This document shows positions 1-8,976 of a stretch of 24,984 bases of DNA, in pieces. Below the pieces are notes generated by a model. That model searched no databases, had not been told where the DNA came from, and worked only from the letters and a program-made list of their open reading frames with translations. A program made the translations under genes and the position numbers. This stretch comes from Rodentolepis nana (Eukaryota; Platyhelminthes; Cestoda; Cyclophyllidea; Hymenolepididae), in contig UZAE01013228.1 of the NCBI GenBank assembly GCA_900617975.1, positions 1 to 24,984 of the forward strand. Reading direction: 5' to 3'. How positions within the stretch are numbered: position 1 is the stretch's first letter; the number at the start of each line of letters is the position of its first letter.

Positions 1-359
1 GGAGGGGGGACATATATAACAGTTAATTAATAGCACTTCATTAGCTGTCTTCTTGCTTCCCAGTATCTCTGGCTTTCTGTCCTTGTCTTTAGGGCTGGAC
101 ACCGAATCAGGTGGGTCTTCTCCATTTCCTCCTGTAGGTTACATAGAGGACATGTGGGTCAAGTGTATACTCCCAATCTGTGAGGGTGTTTTGTCAGGCA
201 ATCGTGTCCGGCACGTAGTCTAAACTCAGCAACGACTACGATTCTTGGCCAGTCGGTTATGTTGGAGGGTGCCGATGTCCACTGTTTCGCCTTTGTTCTA
301 ACTTTAAGTTCGTTGCACCTTGAGACCGTGAGTTTTCTAAATAATACTTTGCTAATCAA
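1..359 (-). mobile_element. 3' end of a LINE-type retrotransposon, ORF2 C-terminus, degenerate
   Basis: Read on the minus strand, this encodes the last part of a non-LTR retrotransposon polyprotein. Visible motifs are VVVAEFRLRAGHDCL, then a zinc-knuckle-like segment C-x2-C-x9-H-x3-C, then RYWEARRQLM and a stop at 27-29. The frame is interrupted by an in-frame stop at 159-161, where the copy at 24744-24983 has Gln. The 5' truncation lies somewhere around 300-359, because the match to typical LINE protein fades there. Bases 1-10 are a G-rich run equivalent to the 3' UTR G-run of the other copy, so the element's 3' tail lies outside the window. The family is known for target-primed reverse transcription. 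I see an I/Jockey-like C-terminus but cannot fix the clade. Confidence 0.7.
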
Positions 360-1517
360 TTTATTTTTAATGCAATTTACCCCAATAAAAATTGATTTTA
401 TTAAAATCCCAGCATGTCAGTAATTTATTTTATGTTCATTACTATTTTTACTCACTTAACTAGGCATAGTTTGCACTTTTGTTGAAAAAAATCCCTTTAG
501 AGAATTTTCTGCATTTTTCGGTTTCTCATATTGGCACTTCATTTCCCTCCATATTTTGAAAAAAATGATACATTCCACATTTGGTCTTAAATGCCGTTTA
601 TATTGGGCCACCACCAGAAAGAGACATATATGGTAAGAAATTTTCTGGTATTTATCTCAAGATTTGTCAGTTTTCCTTCATGCACAACAATATTAATCTA
701 TTTATAAGTTATCGTTTTATGAAGTAATGCATGAAAACTATATGATATTTGCATAATTTCTTTGTTAATTTGATCAGGGTCGTACCTTTGCCAATTCCTT
801 TAAGGAAGTGATTTTTGGCACATCTGGTGAAGAGAGTATGCATCAGTGAGAGAAAACCGATTTGGTCATCTTGCTTCACTCAGGTTTAACGATTGACATT
901 AAACCCGTGGTCAATGGATTGGAAAATAGAATTTAGCAACCGACCATCGTTCGAACCCAAGACCAATGAAGGTGGTCTGATAATAAACTTGCTTTCCGCC
1001 AACCATCTTTTTTTGATTCTAAATAGACCAATTCAATTGAAAACCCACATCACAGTAAGGCTCCCACCTCATTTGGTTATTACAAAATTCTAAATCGATA
1101 CCAAAACTTATTTAAAACTTACTTCAAAGTTGATACTTAATATAATCTATTTCATTTCTGTCATGTTATTATACCATCCTTACCCTTCACATTCATTAAA
1201 CCATTACCAGGTATATTGCCCACATGTTTTCTTTTTTAATGTACAGACGATGAAATTCCCAAGGATTGAGAATGAGAGCGATTATTGGTCAATCGTTAGA
1301 TTGAATAATGCTGAAGCCTGTTTTAATAAACTCTGAGGTCAATTTGAGCACGGCAAACAGGACGTAGATGAAAGTACGAGCGAAAATACCTATGCGCTGG
1401 CCTCTTCTCATATATTAACTACAAGATTGAAACAAAGCATGCAAACGAGACTCTAACTTGTATTAAGACGGGATATAGCGTAATAGGTTCGGAGCAATAC
1501 ATAGTGTATTTAAGTAC
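360..1517. other. AT-rich stretch, no supported gene
   Basis: Only short open frames (under 70 codons) occur here, with no recognisable domain, splice pattern or repeat. A box-B-like string near 948-958 (minus strand) has no matching tRNA body. I see nothing else to annotate. Confidence 0.5.
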
Positions 1518-1535
1518 AAATAAATTTCTTGGAGG

Positions 1536-1933
1536 GGGGTATGCGATAGACTCACCTCCACGTGGTGCACCCTGGGCAACTTATACTCATACGGCAAAAA
1601 GGTCAATTAACTGGCAGTTGACTTCTCACTTCAAACTACCAGTCTATCAACCGGCAGTTGACTTCTCACTTCAAACTACCAATCAGCCCGACTGCTTGTC
1701 ATATTCAACCCCTTCAACAGCACTCCCCTTACTCCATGCCATATTCGACTATTTTCACAGTACTCATCTCACCTTTTTCCTACCTTTGTGTTTGTCTCTT
1801 ACATCTTTGAAACACTCCTCTCTTCCCCCTCTCGATTTTTGTCACTTTGATGTTCTTTCTCCTCTGTGAAGTCTGAAGTCAACTAAAGGACTAATGATAA
1901 CCATCAAGACGCCTGCCATTTGATATAAATAAA
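1536..1933 (+). mobile_element. SINE copy 1 (headless form), with target-site duplication
   Basis: The body starts at GGGGTATGCGATAGA and ends with GCCTGCCATTTGATATAAAT. It is flanked by AAATAAATTTCTTGGAGG at 1518-1535 and again at 1927-1944. Part of that 18-base match (AAATAAAT) may belong to the element's tail, so the secure duplication is about 11-14 bases. Such long duplications indicate LINE-driven insertion. There is no 5S rRNA head. A 40-base block (1602-1641) is repeated in tandem at 1642-1681 with few differences, which makes this copy longer than the roughly 310-base body of its relatives. The 121-codon open frame across it is incidental, since it covers non-coding SINE sequence. 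Confidence 0.85.
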
Positions 1934-1944
1934 TTTCTTGGAGG

Positions 1945-2577
1945 CGTTTGGCACTTGTAATTGATGCTATGCAAGTAGGGCTTAATTAAACCTCCGCAAC
2001 CGCTATGACCAAATCCCCTTGAGTGAAATTGCTTCAGACGTTCGCTAACCTACCTCAAAAAATATCGGTTGGAGTGAATAGTGTACGTTCTGATTGTGTG
2101 TCCTTGGCAGAGATTAATAAGTGGAACTCTATTTTAGTTACAAAGGCAATTTAGTGACAATTGACTTTTGGTTGGGTGAAAGGTTTATGCACTCACGCAA
2201 TCGGTAGCATGGCCGTAATTTCTCGATTGTTGGTTCAGTCATGTCAACACCCTAATTGAAAAGGTGTCAAGAACAAAACGTAGAATGATTGCTTACGCCA
2301 AAAAGAAATACCTTTTCTTAATAAGCCAACTCATTTTCATTTTACGTTGTTTAATAAAAAGATATTAAATCACCTTAAGAATCCAATATATTAAGTTTGA
2401 CTTAATTATAGTCACATCTTTTATTGTCTCATTACCTTGTTTAATGATAAATTATTTGGTGAATTTTGAAGCAACGTCAGAAAAAATTTCGATTCAGTTA
2501 CTCGAGACCCATTTAGAGAACAGCCACATCGTCTTGACAAATGACAATTAAGTTTCCTATGTCGATAATAGCACTTT
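1945..2577. other. AT-rich stretch, no supported gene
   Basis: I see no coding frame of note, no RNA gene and no repeat shared with the rest of the window. Confidence 0.5.
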
Positions 2578-2591
2578 ATATTCTGTTACAT

Positions 2592-3035
2592 GGGGTGTGC
2601 GATAGACTTAAATCCACATGGTGCGCCCTGGGCAACGTATACTCATACGCCAAAAAAAAGTTTATTAATCGGCAGTTGACTTCTGACTTCAAACTACCAT
2701 CACCTCACTCTATGCCATATTCGAATACTTCCCCACTACTCACCTCACTCTATGCCATATTCGAAATCTTCCACAGTACTCACCTCACCTTTTTCCTACC
2801 TTTTCTAAGCCTCCACAGTACTCATCTTACCTTTTTCTCTACCTTCGTGTCTTCCCCACTACTCACCTCACCTTTATTCTACCTTTTCTAACTTCGTCTT
2901 TGAAACACTCTTCTGTCCCCCCCCCCCTATCGACTTTTTTCACTTTGATGTTCCTTCCCCTCTGTGAAGCCTGAAGTCAACTAAAGGGCTAATGATAACC
3001 ATCAAAAACGCCTGCCATTTGATATAAATAAATAA
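2592..3035 (+). mobile_element. SINE copy 2 (headless form), internally expanded, with target-site duplication
   Basis: It starts at GGGGTGTGCGATAGACTTA and ends in GATATAAATAAATA. It is flanked by ATATTCTGTTACAT (2578-2591) and ATATTCTGTTGCAT (3036-3049), a 14-base duplication with one mismatch. The shared body elements follow in order: CACGTGG-like start, GGCAACGTATACTCATACG, TTGACTTC-TTCAAACTACCA, a C-run, then the LINE-like tail. The pyrimidine-rich middle (about 2698-2895) is expanded by several imperfect tandem units of roughly 50 bases containing ACTCACCTCAC and TATGCCATATTCGAA. This raises its length to about 444 bases. The open frame of 116 codons in it is not a gene. Confidence 0.87.
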
Positions 3036-3049
3036 ATATTCTGTTGCAT

Positions 3050-4514
3050 CTAACACGTTGGCTCGTCTGTGTATATTAATAACGGATGCTTTCAAGTTAT
3101 CTCGGTCAGTATTTTTGAGAGATTTTGAAGTAGAATGATATATTATGTTGTTGGATATTTACTATTTACATCAACGGACAAGTGTTCTACTGGTGTGAGC
3201 GAATCCAACCTGATGATGCAGCGACCGAGGTGATTGTTTTGAGTCATAGATCTCGAGCATCTCGTTCTTTGATGAAGGTCAAGTCAGCTATGTCAGAAAG
3301 AAATCTAGAGCCACTTGGATTGGCATTCGAATTCTTTAGGAAAAGATATATATATTATATGGCAGTAGTGACATAATAGTAGTAGAAAATCGCTCAAAAT
3401 ATGGTTGCTCAAATTACAGTTTAAACCAGTTTAGGTTACATCTTGGAATTTCGTTCTCTAGAAGACTTTTAACCAAAGTGGAGGTTCGTTCTTCAAAAGG
3501 CAGATCTCATAGCGCGTCTATTCGTATATCGTTTAAGTATCTTATGTGTTACGACCAAATTGCAAATTGTTAAATTACTATTGTACCACGGGTGTCTCAA
3601 GAGGAAGTAGCTGAAGAATAATTTTTGGATGGTGGCAAATTTGCGATCATCGAAAGGGAATTATGGCTATATTCAAAGGTAAGTCAGTCTGTAGTGATCT
3701 TTTCAAGACATAAGTAATTTAAGTGAATAGAAACTGAGGTAGTATATTTTGTGTCATAATACCCACTTAACATTTTAATCTCCATTGTTACGAATTCAAC
3801 TTCATTTATATAAACATGACTTTTATGCCGACTTTATTTAGTTATTACATAATATTGAAATCAAATGTCATTGATATGCCACACCATGGCGAGGTTAAAC
3901 CATTATTCATTGATTGGTCCATTGTTTGACCAATCACTTTCTGAGATATCTCATCATAATAAATGTCCGATATCTAGGCTGATGAAGTCTGGTTAACTAA
4001 TCCTCTTTTTGTTCTAAACAACTTTAAGCTCAAAATAATAGGAATCAATCAAGAAAGGCTTGGTCCCCTTCAGATAAAACCTCAAAATTATATCTGTGGG
4101 GATCCGGAATCTTCAAGCTTCTCACTCCTCTTTTCCACCACAATTATCCTAGGTGGTTGGTTACCCTCAGCTACACTACACCTTCAAAATAATTTTTTAT
4201 TAATCCTATCTACAGTAAAAGTATAGAAACTGGTCTTAGACATTCTTGTAATTTGATTTATTAAAAAAATTATACTTGTGAGTTCAAACCGACTTTCTTA
4301 CAACTGAAGAACTCTCTAGATAAATCTTAATTGCATTTCTAATTGTCAAGAGCAATAATATTTATTCTTGTGAAGATGTGCTTACGGTAAGTTAGATGTA
4401 CTTTTAACGACGAGTAAAAGAAAGTATGCAAATGTAATTGGTGCACAAATCTAAATTAATGACACAAATTTTTGCAGGTTTTCATAAGCTAACTGTTGAT
4501 CCTAACTTTAGATA
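3050..4514. other. AT-rich stretch, no supported gene
   Basis: A 64-codon frame at 3182-3376 (+) has no recognisable family and lacks supporting signals. A small hairpin (3911-3936) is listed separately. Nothing else stands out. Confidence 0.45.
3911..3936. repeat. Perfect 9-base inverted repeat (hairpin)
   Basis: TGATTGGTC at 3911-3919 is the exact reverse complement of GACCAATCA at 3928-3936, separated by 8 bases. It could form a hairpin. No adjacent gene or element explains it, and it may be chance or a decayed transposon end. Confidence 0.5.
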
Positions 4515-4518
4515 AGAG

Positions 4519-4843
4519 TGTGAGACACGTTATCGCTCTGTGCGTCATCGTATGCCTCCATGTCTGCTCGCCAGGATTGGGAGGTGTGCAGCGACCGTAC
4601 AAACAGTGACCAATCATTAACCTCTGTTTAACCTAATCAGCCATCCTGATCATGATTAGGCCCCCTACGTGTACACTTGATACGGAATATACGTCCTGAA
4701 TAAACGTGCTCCGTGCTACACGTCTCTTTCCTTTATAGCTGGGCTATAGCTTAGCTAGTTCTGGGAGTCTAGCTAGATGTTGGAGAATCTGCCATGGAGA
4801 TTTCTGAGTCAGTCAGGCTTTACTAAGGTAGCAATCTGCTACA
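4519..4843 (+). mobile_element. Candidate solo LTR, Gypsy-like, with 4-base target duplication
   Basis: This 325-base segment is richer in GC than its flanks. It starts TGTGAGACACG and ends GCAATCTGCTACA, giving TG...CA termini (TGT/ACA). AGAG occurs directly before it (4515-4518) and directly after it (4844-4847). Four-base duplications are typical of the Gypsy superfamily. AATAAA at 4699-4704 lies about 140 bases from the 3' end, where an LTR polyadenylation signal would be expected in the + orientation. No internal retroviral coding region or second LTR is present, so this would be a solo LTR left by recombination. Its last 100 bases recur at 17881-18207, showing that this is repeated DNA. 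A 4-base duplication alone could arise by chance. Confidence 0.6.
4699..4704 (+). promoter_or_regulatory. Putative polyadenylation signal AATAAA in the LTR
   Basis: AATAAA is followed by GTGCTCCGTGCTACACG and a pyrimidine-rich stretch, as expected around the R/U5 boundary of an LTR. It is placed by position and motif only. Confidence 0.35.
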
Positions 4844-4847
4844 AGAG

Positions 4848-5712
4848 TGCATTCTAACACCCAATGCTAATGGCGTTTGAAGCCTTCACTGGGTTAACAA
4901 ATAATAGCAAATACTCTTTAAAATTCTTTTTACACACACAAACCATGATTTTCTGTTTGAGTAAAAGGTTTTCTGATAGCACGCGCGTTTTTGTTAAGCG
5001 AGGTCCCAGTAGTAGTTCAATTTGATAAAATGGTCCCTTCAACTCCAGCAGATTCCTCGGCTACCAATCCTCAAGCTAAATCAGGAATCAACTTCATTTT
5101 CTGACCCTTCAAAAATAGCCTAATGTCATCGCATAAACACTTTCCAGGTCAAGTTACCAATATACTCATTGCCAACTCTCATTTCTTGATGAAATGTAAT
5201 CAATAAATGAAAATGGTTGATGATTTAATTGATAGAACGTTTACAATCATTCGACTCCTAAAAAAATCCATTGGGCCAAAATAAAATATAATTCCTGTTA
5301 GATAGTTCAAGTGTTATCATTATTACATGTACCAATTATGACCTGATTTAAATATAATTAAGTGCAAGGTTTGTTCACAATTAACCCATACTGATTAAAT
5401 ATGCTAACGACAATTTGATTACACGGTAATATATTTATAATGAATTTAAATTGAATTAACGTTAGACACAGAAAGTGTAAGTGTTGTTGCAGGATCAATA
5501 ATGAGAAACTAAATTTACAAATACAGTGACAATATCCTTATAATGATGACTATTCAATGGAATAACATGAATAATTGGGAAATATATTCTATTTAAAGCA
5601 TCGACTTAAATAAAAATGTTAATTCGAGTTTTCAAGTGATATTATTTGCAAAAGACATGTTGTATTGTATTTATAAAATAGTATTAACGAACTGATAGAG
5701 TTAAGAAGAGCC
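4848..5712. other. AT-rich stretch 3' of the actin-like gene
   Basis: No gene is supported. It includes the 3' flank of the actin-like gene. No canonical AATAAA is seen on the minus strand within about 100 bases of that gene's stop codon, and no long A-tract marks a retroposition tail. Confidence 0.45.
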
Positions 5713-6837
5713 TTAGAAACACTTTCTATGGACAATTCCAGGCCCCATTTCATCATATTCCTCCTTGGTCACAACCATGTCATTGAAAGCATTTAGTGAA
5801 CCGAGAATAGAAGCACCGATCCAAGAAGCGAAGTTCCTCATATCTGAACCTATTACTTTGACTTTGACATTCCTTGGAACCTGTCGGGCAATTTCCATTT
5901 CGAGGCGTGGAATAAGTCCTTCAAACATTGTGCTTCCACCAGAAAGAACAATGCTCTTGTACATTGATCGACGAAGATCAACATCACAACCTTCTATAAC
6001 ACGGTAGGCTACATCATGGATTCCAGAGATTTCGCGTCCAATAAGTTCAGGGATGAACAACACTTCAGGACTCTGGAATCGCTCTGTTGAAACTTGAATG
6101 AGTTGGCCATCAGGCATTTCATATTGTCTTTCAATGCTTGGATCCATCTGTGATCTTTCATACTCATCATTTACATCCATGGCAACATAACAGAGACGTT
6201 CTTTGATATCACGAACAACCTCTAATTCGGCCGACGACACAAGGCTATGGCCTCTTTTGAGCAAGAGATTCTTCAAGTAATCAGTAATATCCCGACCAGC
6301 AAGATTCAGTCGCACTACTAAATGATCTAGTCCGTGACCATCGTAAATGGGTACCATATGTGTAGCCCCATCACCAATATCTAAAACAGCTCCAGTAGTT
6401 TTTCCAGAAGAGTACAAGGACATGATGGCCTGAATGGCAATGTAAAGACCAGGAACATCGAATTTCTCGAACATCACCTCACACATCCTCTCTCGATTAC
6501 TTCTTGGATTCCTGGGGGCTTCCGTAAGAAGGCAAGCCTGATCTTCCGGTCTCACCCTAAGCTCATTGTAGAATGTATGATGCCAGATCCTTTCAATATC
6601 ATCCCAGTTCTTGATGACGCCATTCTCAACTGGATACTGAAGAGCTAGAACACCTCTCATTTGTTGAGCAGCGTCTCCAACGTAATATTCTTGTCTTTTT
6701 ACTCCAAGCATCATTTGTGGGTTTTTCGGACGTCCTATAATAGAAGGGAATATACTAATAGGACTATCTTCTCCAGCAAAACCGGCTTTGCAAAGTCCAG
6801 ACCCAACATCAATAACTACGGCAGGATTACTGTTCAT
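5713..6837 (-). CDS. Divergent intronless actin-like protein
   Basis: This is one uninterrupted 374-codon frame, against 375-376 residues for conventional actin, and it is colinear with actin along its whole length. Visible hallmarks are DVGSG at 10-14 (phosphate loop 1), IWHHTFYNELRV at 84-95, LLTEAP at 103-108, IAIQA at 133-137, VLDIGDG at 151-157 (phosphate loop 2), LAGRDITDYL at 179-188, VLSGGSTM at 297-304, and the C-terminal IVHRKCF. Nucleotide-site residues equivalent to actin D11, K18, Q137, D154, D157 and H161 are present. Differences include N12 to Val, S155 to Ile, H40 and H73 both to Asn, M47 to Val and K336 to Asn, while M44, Y53 and C374 are kept. The start is ATG at 6835-6837, preceded by CAAC. 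The frame stays open upstream without another ATG up to 6909. The gene is likely cytoskeletal and binds ATP. A single exon plus divergence suggests a retrogene, possibly tissue-restricted as such paralogues often are. Arp1 is less likely because of YNELRV and the KCF end. Confidence 0.93.
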   Translation of the reverse strand: MNSNPAVVIDVGSGLCKAGFAGEDSPISIFPSIIGRPKNPQMMLGVKRQEYYVGDAAQQMRGVLALQYPVENGVIKNWDDIERIWHHTFYNELRVRPEDQACLLTEAPRNPRSNRERMCEVMFEKFDVPGLYIAIQAIMSLYSSGKTTGAVLDIGDGATHMVPIYDGHGLDHLVVRLNLAGRDITDYLKNLLLKRGHSLVSSAELEVVRDIKERLCYVAMDVNDEYERSQMDPSIERQYEMPDGQLIQVSTERFQSPEVLFIPELIGREISGIHDVAYRVIEGCDVDLRRSMYKSIVLSGGSTMFEGLIPRLEMEIARQVPRNVKVKVIGSDMRNFASWIGASILGSLNAFNDMVVTKEEYDEMGPGIVHRKCF

Positions 6838-7426
6838 GTTGCAGTAGATAAGACTCCTACCTGCTAAGTGCTCCCGCTTATAAAGAGAACTACCTTGAGG
6901 GTGATGCAAGAATGAGATCTAATTAGGCAAGTGCCATTCACTTCGCTCCGAGGGTATGTGGGCTCAAGAGACGTGAGTAATCTATCGATCCACAACATTT
7001 TGTCTTTAATTTAGGAATCGCATTGGTATTTCTCGTGAAATTGTGAATGTTTATGTGATTGCCACCATATGTGCAAAAAGTATTCAGGTAACTTGGCATC
7101 GGTTCGTATAAAATCACACAGAGCCTAGAAAACTCTACTAAAATCTCCCAGATAAATTTTTGCTGCATTTCACCTTTACTGGAAGAATATCATTCAAAAC
7201 CACTCAAATTCTTTTCAATTATTTTCCTTATTTTGATTTTCTTTACAATTGGACAGTTCTGCATTTAACCTCACAAATGACGTCTTTTTAAAACTCTTGT
7301 GGCAGTACTCGTTACAATATGAATCAGAGAGAAGATGTCTACGAAGAAGAAACTTAGTTTTAACCTGTGAAACGGGAAATAACATAAAGTTCATGACCAT
7401 GTCAGAATGACAGTCAAAAGCATATT
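6838..7426. other. 5' flank of the actin-like gene, no supported gene
   Basis: It holds the candidate TATA motif and otherwise only short unsupported frames. No upstream exon with a convincing splice donor is seen. Confidence 0.4.
6877..6882 (-). promoter_or_regulatory. Possible TATA box of the actin-like gene
   Basis: TTTATAAG on the minus strand lies about 40 bases upstream of the ATG. If used, transcription would start only 10-15 bases before the start codon, which is short. The motif is common in AT-rich DNA, so this is only a candidate. Confidence 0.2.
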
Positions 7427-7456
7427 CATTTGTACCAAACGGAGGGCTTTATGATA
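7427..7456 (-). mobile_element. SINE copy 3, 3' end, separated by mariner
   Basis: ATTTGTACCAAACGGAG and what follows up to the TA at 7455-7456 match the SINE 3' end as seen in other minus-strand copies. Over the last 21 bases, 17 match the copy at 14211-14231. The rest of the same copy resumes at 8705, on the other side of the mariner. The similarity is degraded, as expected for an old copy. Confidence 0.7.
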
Positions 7457-7482
7457 TTAGGTTGACAACTAAGTCATTGCTG
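7457..7482 (+). repeat. mariner left terminal inverted repeat
   Basis: It pairs with 8679-8704 at 24 of 26 positions and follows a TA. Confidence 0.9.
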
Positions 7483-7530
7483 ATTTCAAATAAGAAGGCA
7501 AATTCGGAATTTTTATTTAAAAATATAACT

Positions 7531-8523
7531 TTATTCAATTAGATATTGGCCGTTCTTGTCGATGACCTTTTCCCTTCGTTCTGGCAGAGTAAAAATTCCC
7601 CGTTCGTAAAATGTCTGGTCTTTGCTATTAAAAAACTGAATTAGGTGTGATCCGACATCATCCGCGTTGTTAAAAATTTTACCATTTAAAGAGTTTTGCA
7701 TGCAACGAAACAAATGGTAATCCGAAGGCGCAAGGTCAGGGCTATATGGTGGGTGTGACAAAACATCCCAACCCAGTTCCAATAATTTTTGCCGAGTAAC
7801 CAAAGATGTGTGGGGCCTTGCGTTATCATGATGGAAAACAACACCCTTCCGATTTGATAATGCCTCTTTCAACATACACATTTGAATTTATCGTTTGGTT
7901 CTGCGGCATGAGTTCAAAATACAAAATTCCTTTGTGATCCCACCACACTGACAGCATAATCTTTTTTGGAGAATCTCTGCTTTTGATACTGTTTGGGCTG
8001 GTTGATCTTGCTTCACCCATGATCTCTTGCGAGTAACATTGCTATAAACTATCCACTTTTCGTCGCCAGTAACTAGGTTCTTCAGAAATGGATCATTCTC
8101 ATTGCGTTTCAGTAGTGGCGAATCACAGATGCTAATCCGTTGCGTCAAATGAATTTCATTTAACTGGTGAGTGATCCATAAATCAAGTTTCTTGACATAA
8201 CCAGGGGTTTTTAATTTTTTTTCAATGCATGTATGTGACACATTGAGCTTCTCTGCAATATCTCGTGTTGTGCTGTGACGATTTGAATCGATAATGGCCT
8301 TGATATGGGTTTCATCCACTTTGACTGGGCGGCCAGATCGTTGTGAATTTTTCAGTGAAAAATCACCGCAACGAAATCTTTCAAACCAATCTCGACACTG
8401 CCTTTCTTTTAAGGCTTCATCTCCATATACGGCACATAACTTCTTTTGTGCTTGCGATGCGTTCTTGCCTTTTCGGAAGCAATACAATAAAATGTGTCGG
8501 AAGTGCACGTCCTGTTCTTTCAT
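7531..8523 (-). pseudogene. mariner transposase, frameshifted
   Basis: The first frame (8523 to about 7970) carries the DNA-binding half with WFERFRCGDFSL (residues 46-57), SGRPVKVD, the interdomain-type motif WITHQL (116-121), and the first catalytic Asp in VTGDEKW (Asp154). A frame change near the A6 run at 7962-7967 moves to a second frame carrying IMLSVWWDHKG. Another change near 7880 moves to a third frame carrying HHDNARPH and SPDLAPSDYHLF. In that part exactly 34 residues separate the second and third catalytic Asp, so the D,D34D motif survives. About ten codons seem to be missing before SNRKG, judged against the family. The stop overlaps an AATAAA (7530-7535). With at least two frame breaks it cannot make full-length transposase. 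Confidence 0.93.
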
Positions 8524-8678
8524 TTTTAAATTGAGATAAAAACAAAACTAAAGAACTAAACAAAAAAACTTTTTACTAATTAACCTAGAAGATCATACAG
8601 TAAGAAAAAATATAGGTTAGATGCTCTGGCCACGTTAACAAAACAAAAGAAAGTATAGAGTGAATCTGTCAACAAAAA

Positions 8679-8704
8679 CAGCAATGACTTAGTTGCCAAC
8701 CCAA
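8679..8704 (-). repeat. mariner right terminal inverted repeat
   Basis: It is the inverted partner of 7457-7482 and is followed by TA at 8705-8706. Confidence 0.9.
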
Positions 8705-8976
8705 TAGATATCATTAGCCCCTTAGCTGACTTCGGGCTACATAGAAAAGGGAAATGGAAAAAGTCACAAAAGTGGAGAGGGGAACAGAAGAGTAATTTCC
8801 AGGCTTAAAATAGAAAGACGCTATGGTAGAGAAATAGGTAAGGTGAGTACTCTGGAAGTTGTGGAATATTACATACAGTGGGACCATGGTAGCTTTGAAG
8901 TCAACTGCAGATTAATAGACTTTTTTGCCGAATAGGCATTTGCTGACTAAGGTACACCACGTGGAGGTAAGTCTAT
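8705..8976 (-). mobile_element. SINE copy 3, remainder, interrupted by mariner
   Basis: It resumes at TAGATATCATTAGCCCC, the same sequence that follows the tail in the SINE at 15545-15871 (reverse complement). It runs through GGTGAGTACTCTGGAAG and CCACGTGGAGGTAAGTCTAT. It stops before the GGGGTGCG start found in other copies, so a short piece of the 5' end is missing. Many substitutions suggest an old copy. A possible degenerate duplication is AATGACAGTC near 7404-7413 and AATGACGTC at 8978-8986, which is weak. Confidence 0.85.

Larger units (their letters stand above)
7457..8704 (-). mobile_element. mariner transposon (mellifera-type), inactivated
   Basis: This 1,248-base element is bounded by 26-base terminal inverted repeats. 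The left repeat is 7457-7482 (starts TTAGGTTGACAACTAAG) and the right is 8679-8704 (reads TTGGGTTGGCAACTAAG in reverse complement). The two match at 24 of 26 positions. TA flanks both sides (7455-7456 and 8705-8706), the expected mariner target duplication. The size is close to the usual 1.3 kb. It contains one broken transposase. Repeat sequence and transposase type both point to the mellifera subfamily, from memory of that family. It is inserted inside a SINE copy. Confidence 0.93.

Noticed and set aside
1504..1869. 121-codon open frame on the plus strand
   Set aside because: It lies in SINE copy 1, whose boundaries and target-site duplication explain the sequence. Its relatives do not keep the frame.
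2541..2891. 116-codon open frame rich in Ser, Thr, Leu and Phe
   Set aside because: It covers the tandem-expanded SINE copy 2. The composition comes from pyrimidine-rich repeats.
3182..3376. 64-codon plus-strand frame as a possible exon
   Set aside because: No recognisable domain and no convincing splice signals. The length is expected by chance.
5765..6007. Open frame antisense to the actin-like gene
   Set aside because: It is a shadow of a strongly supported coding sequence on the other strand.
6838..6909. N-terminal extension of the actin-like protein by 24 codons
   Set aside because: The extension has no ATG, whereas ATG at 6835-6837 gives the length normal for actin.
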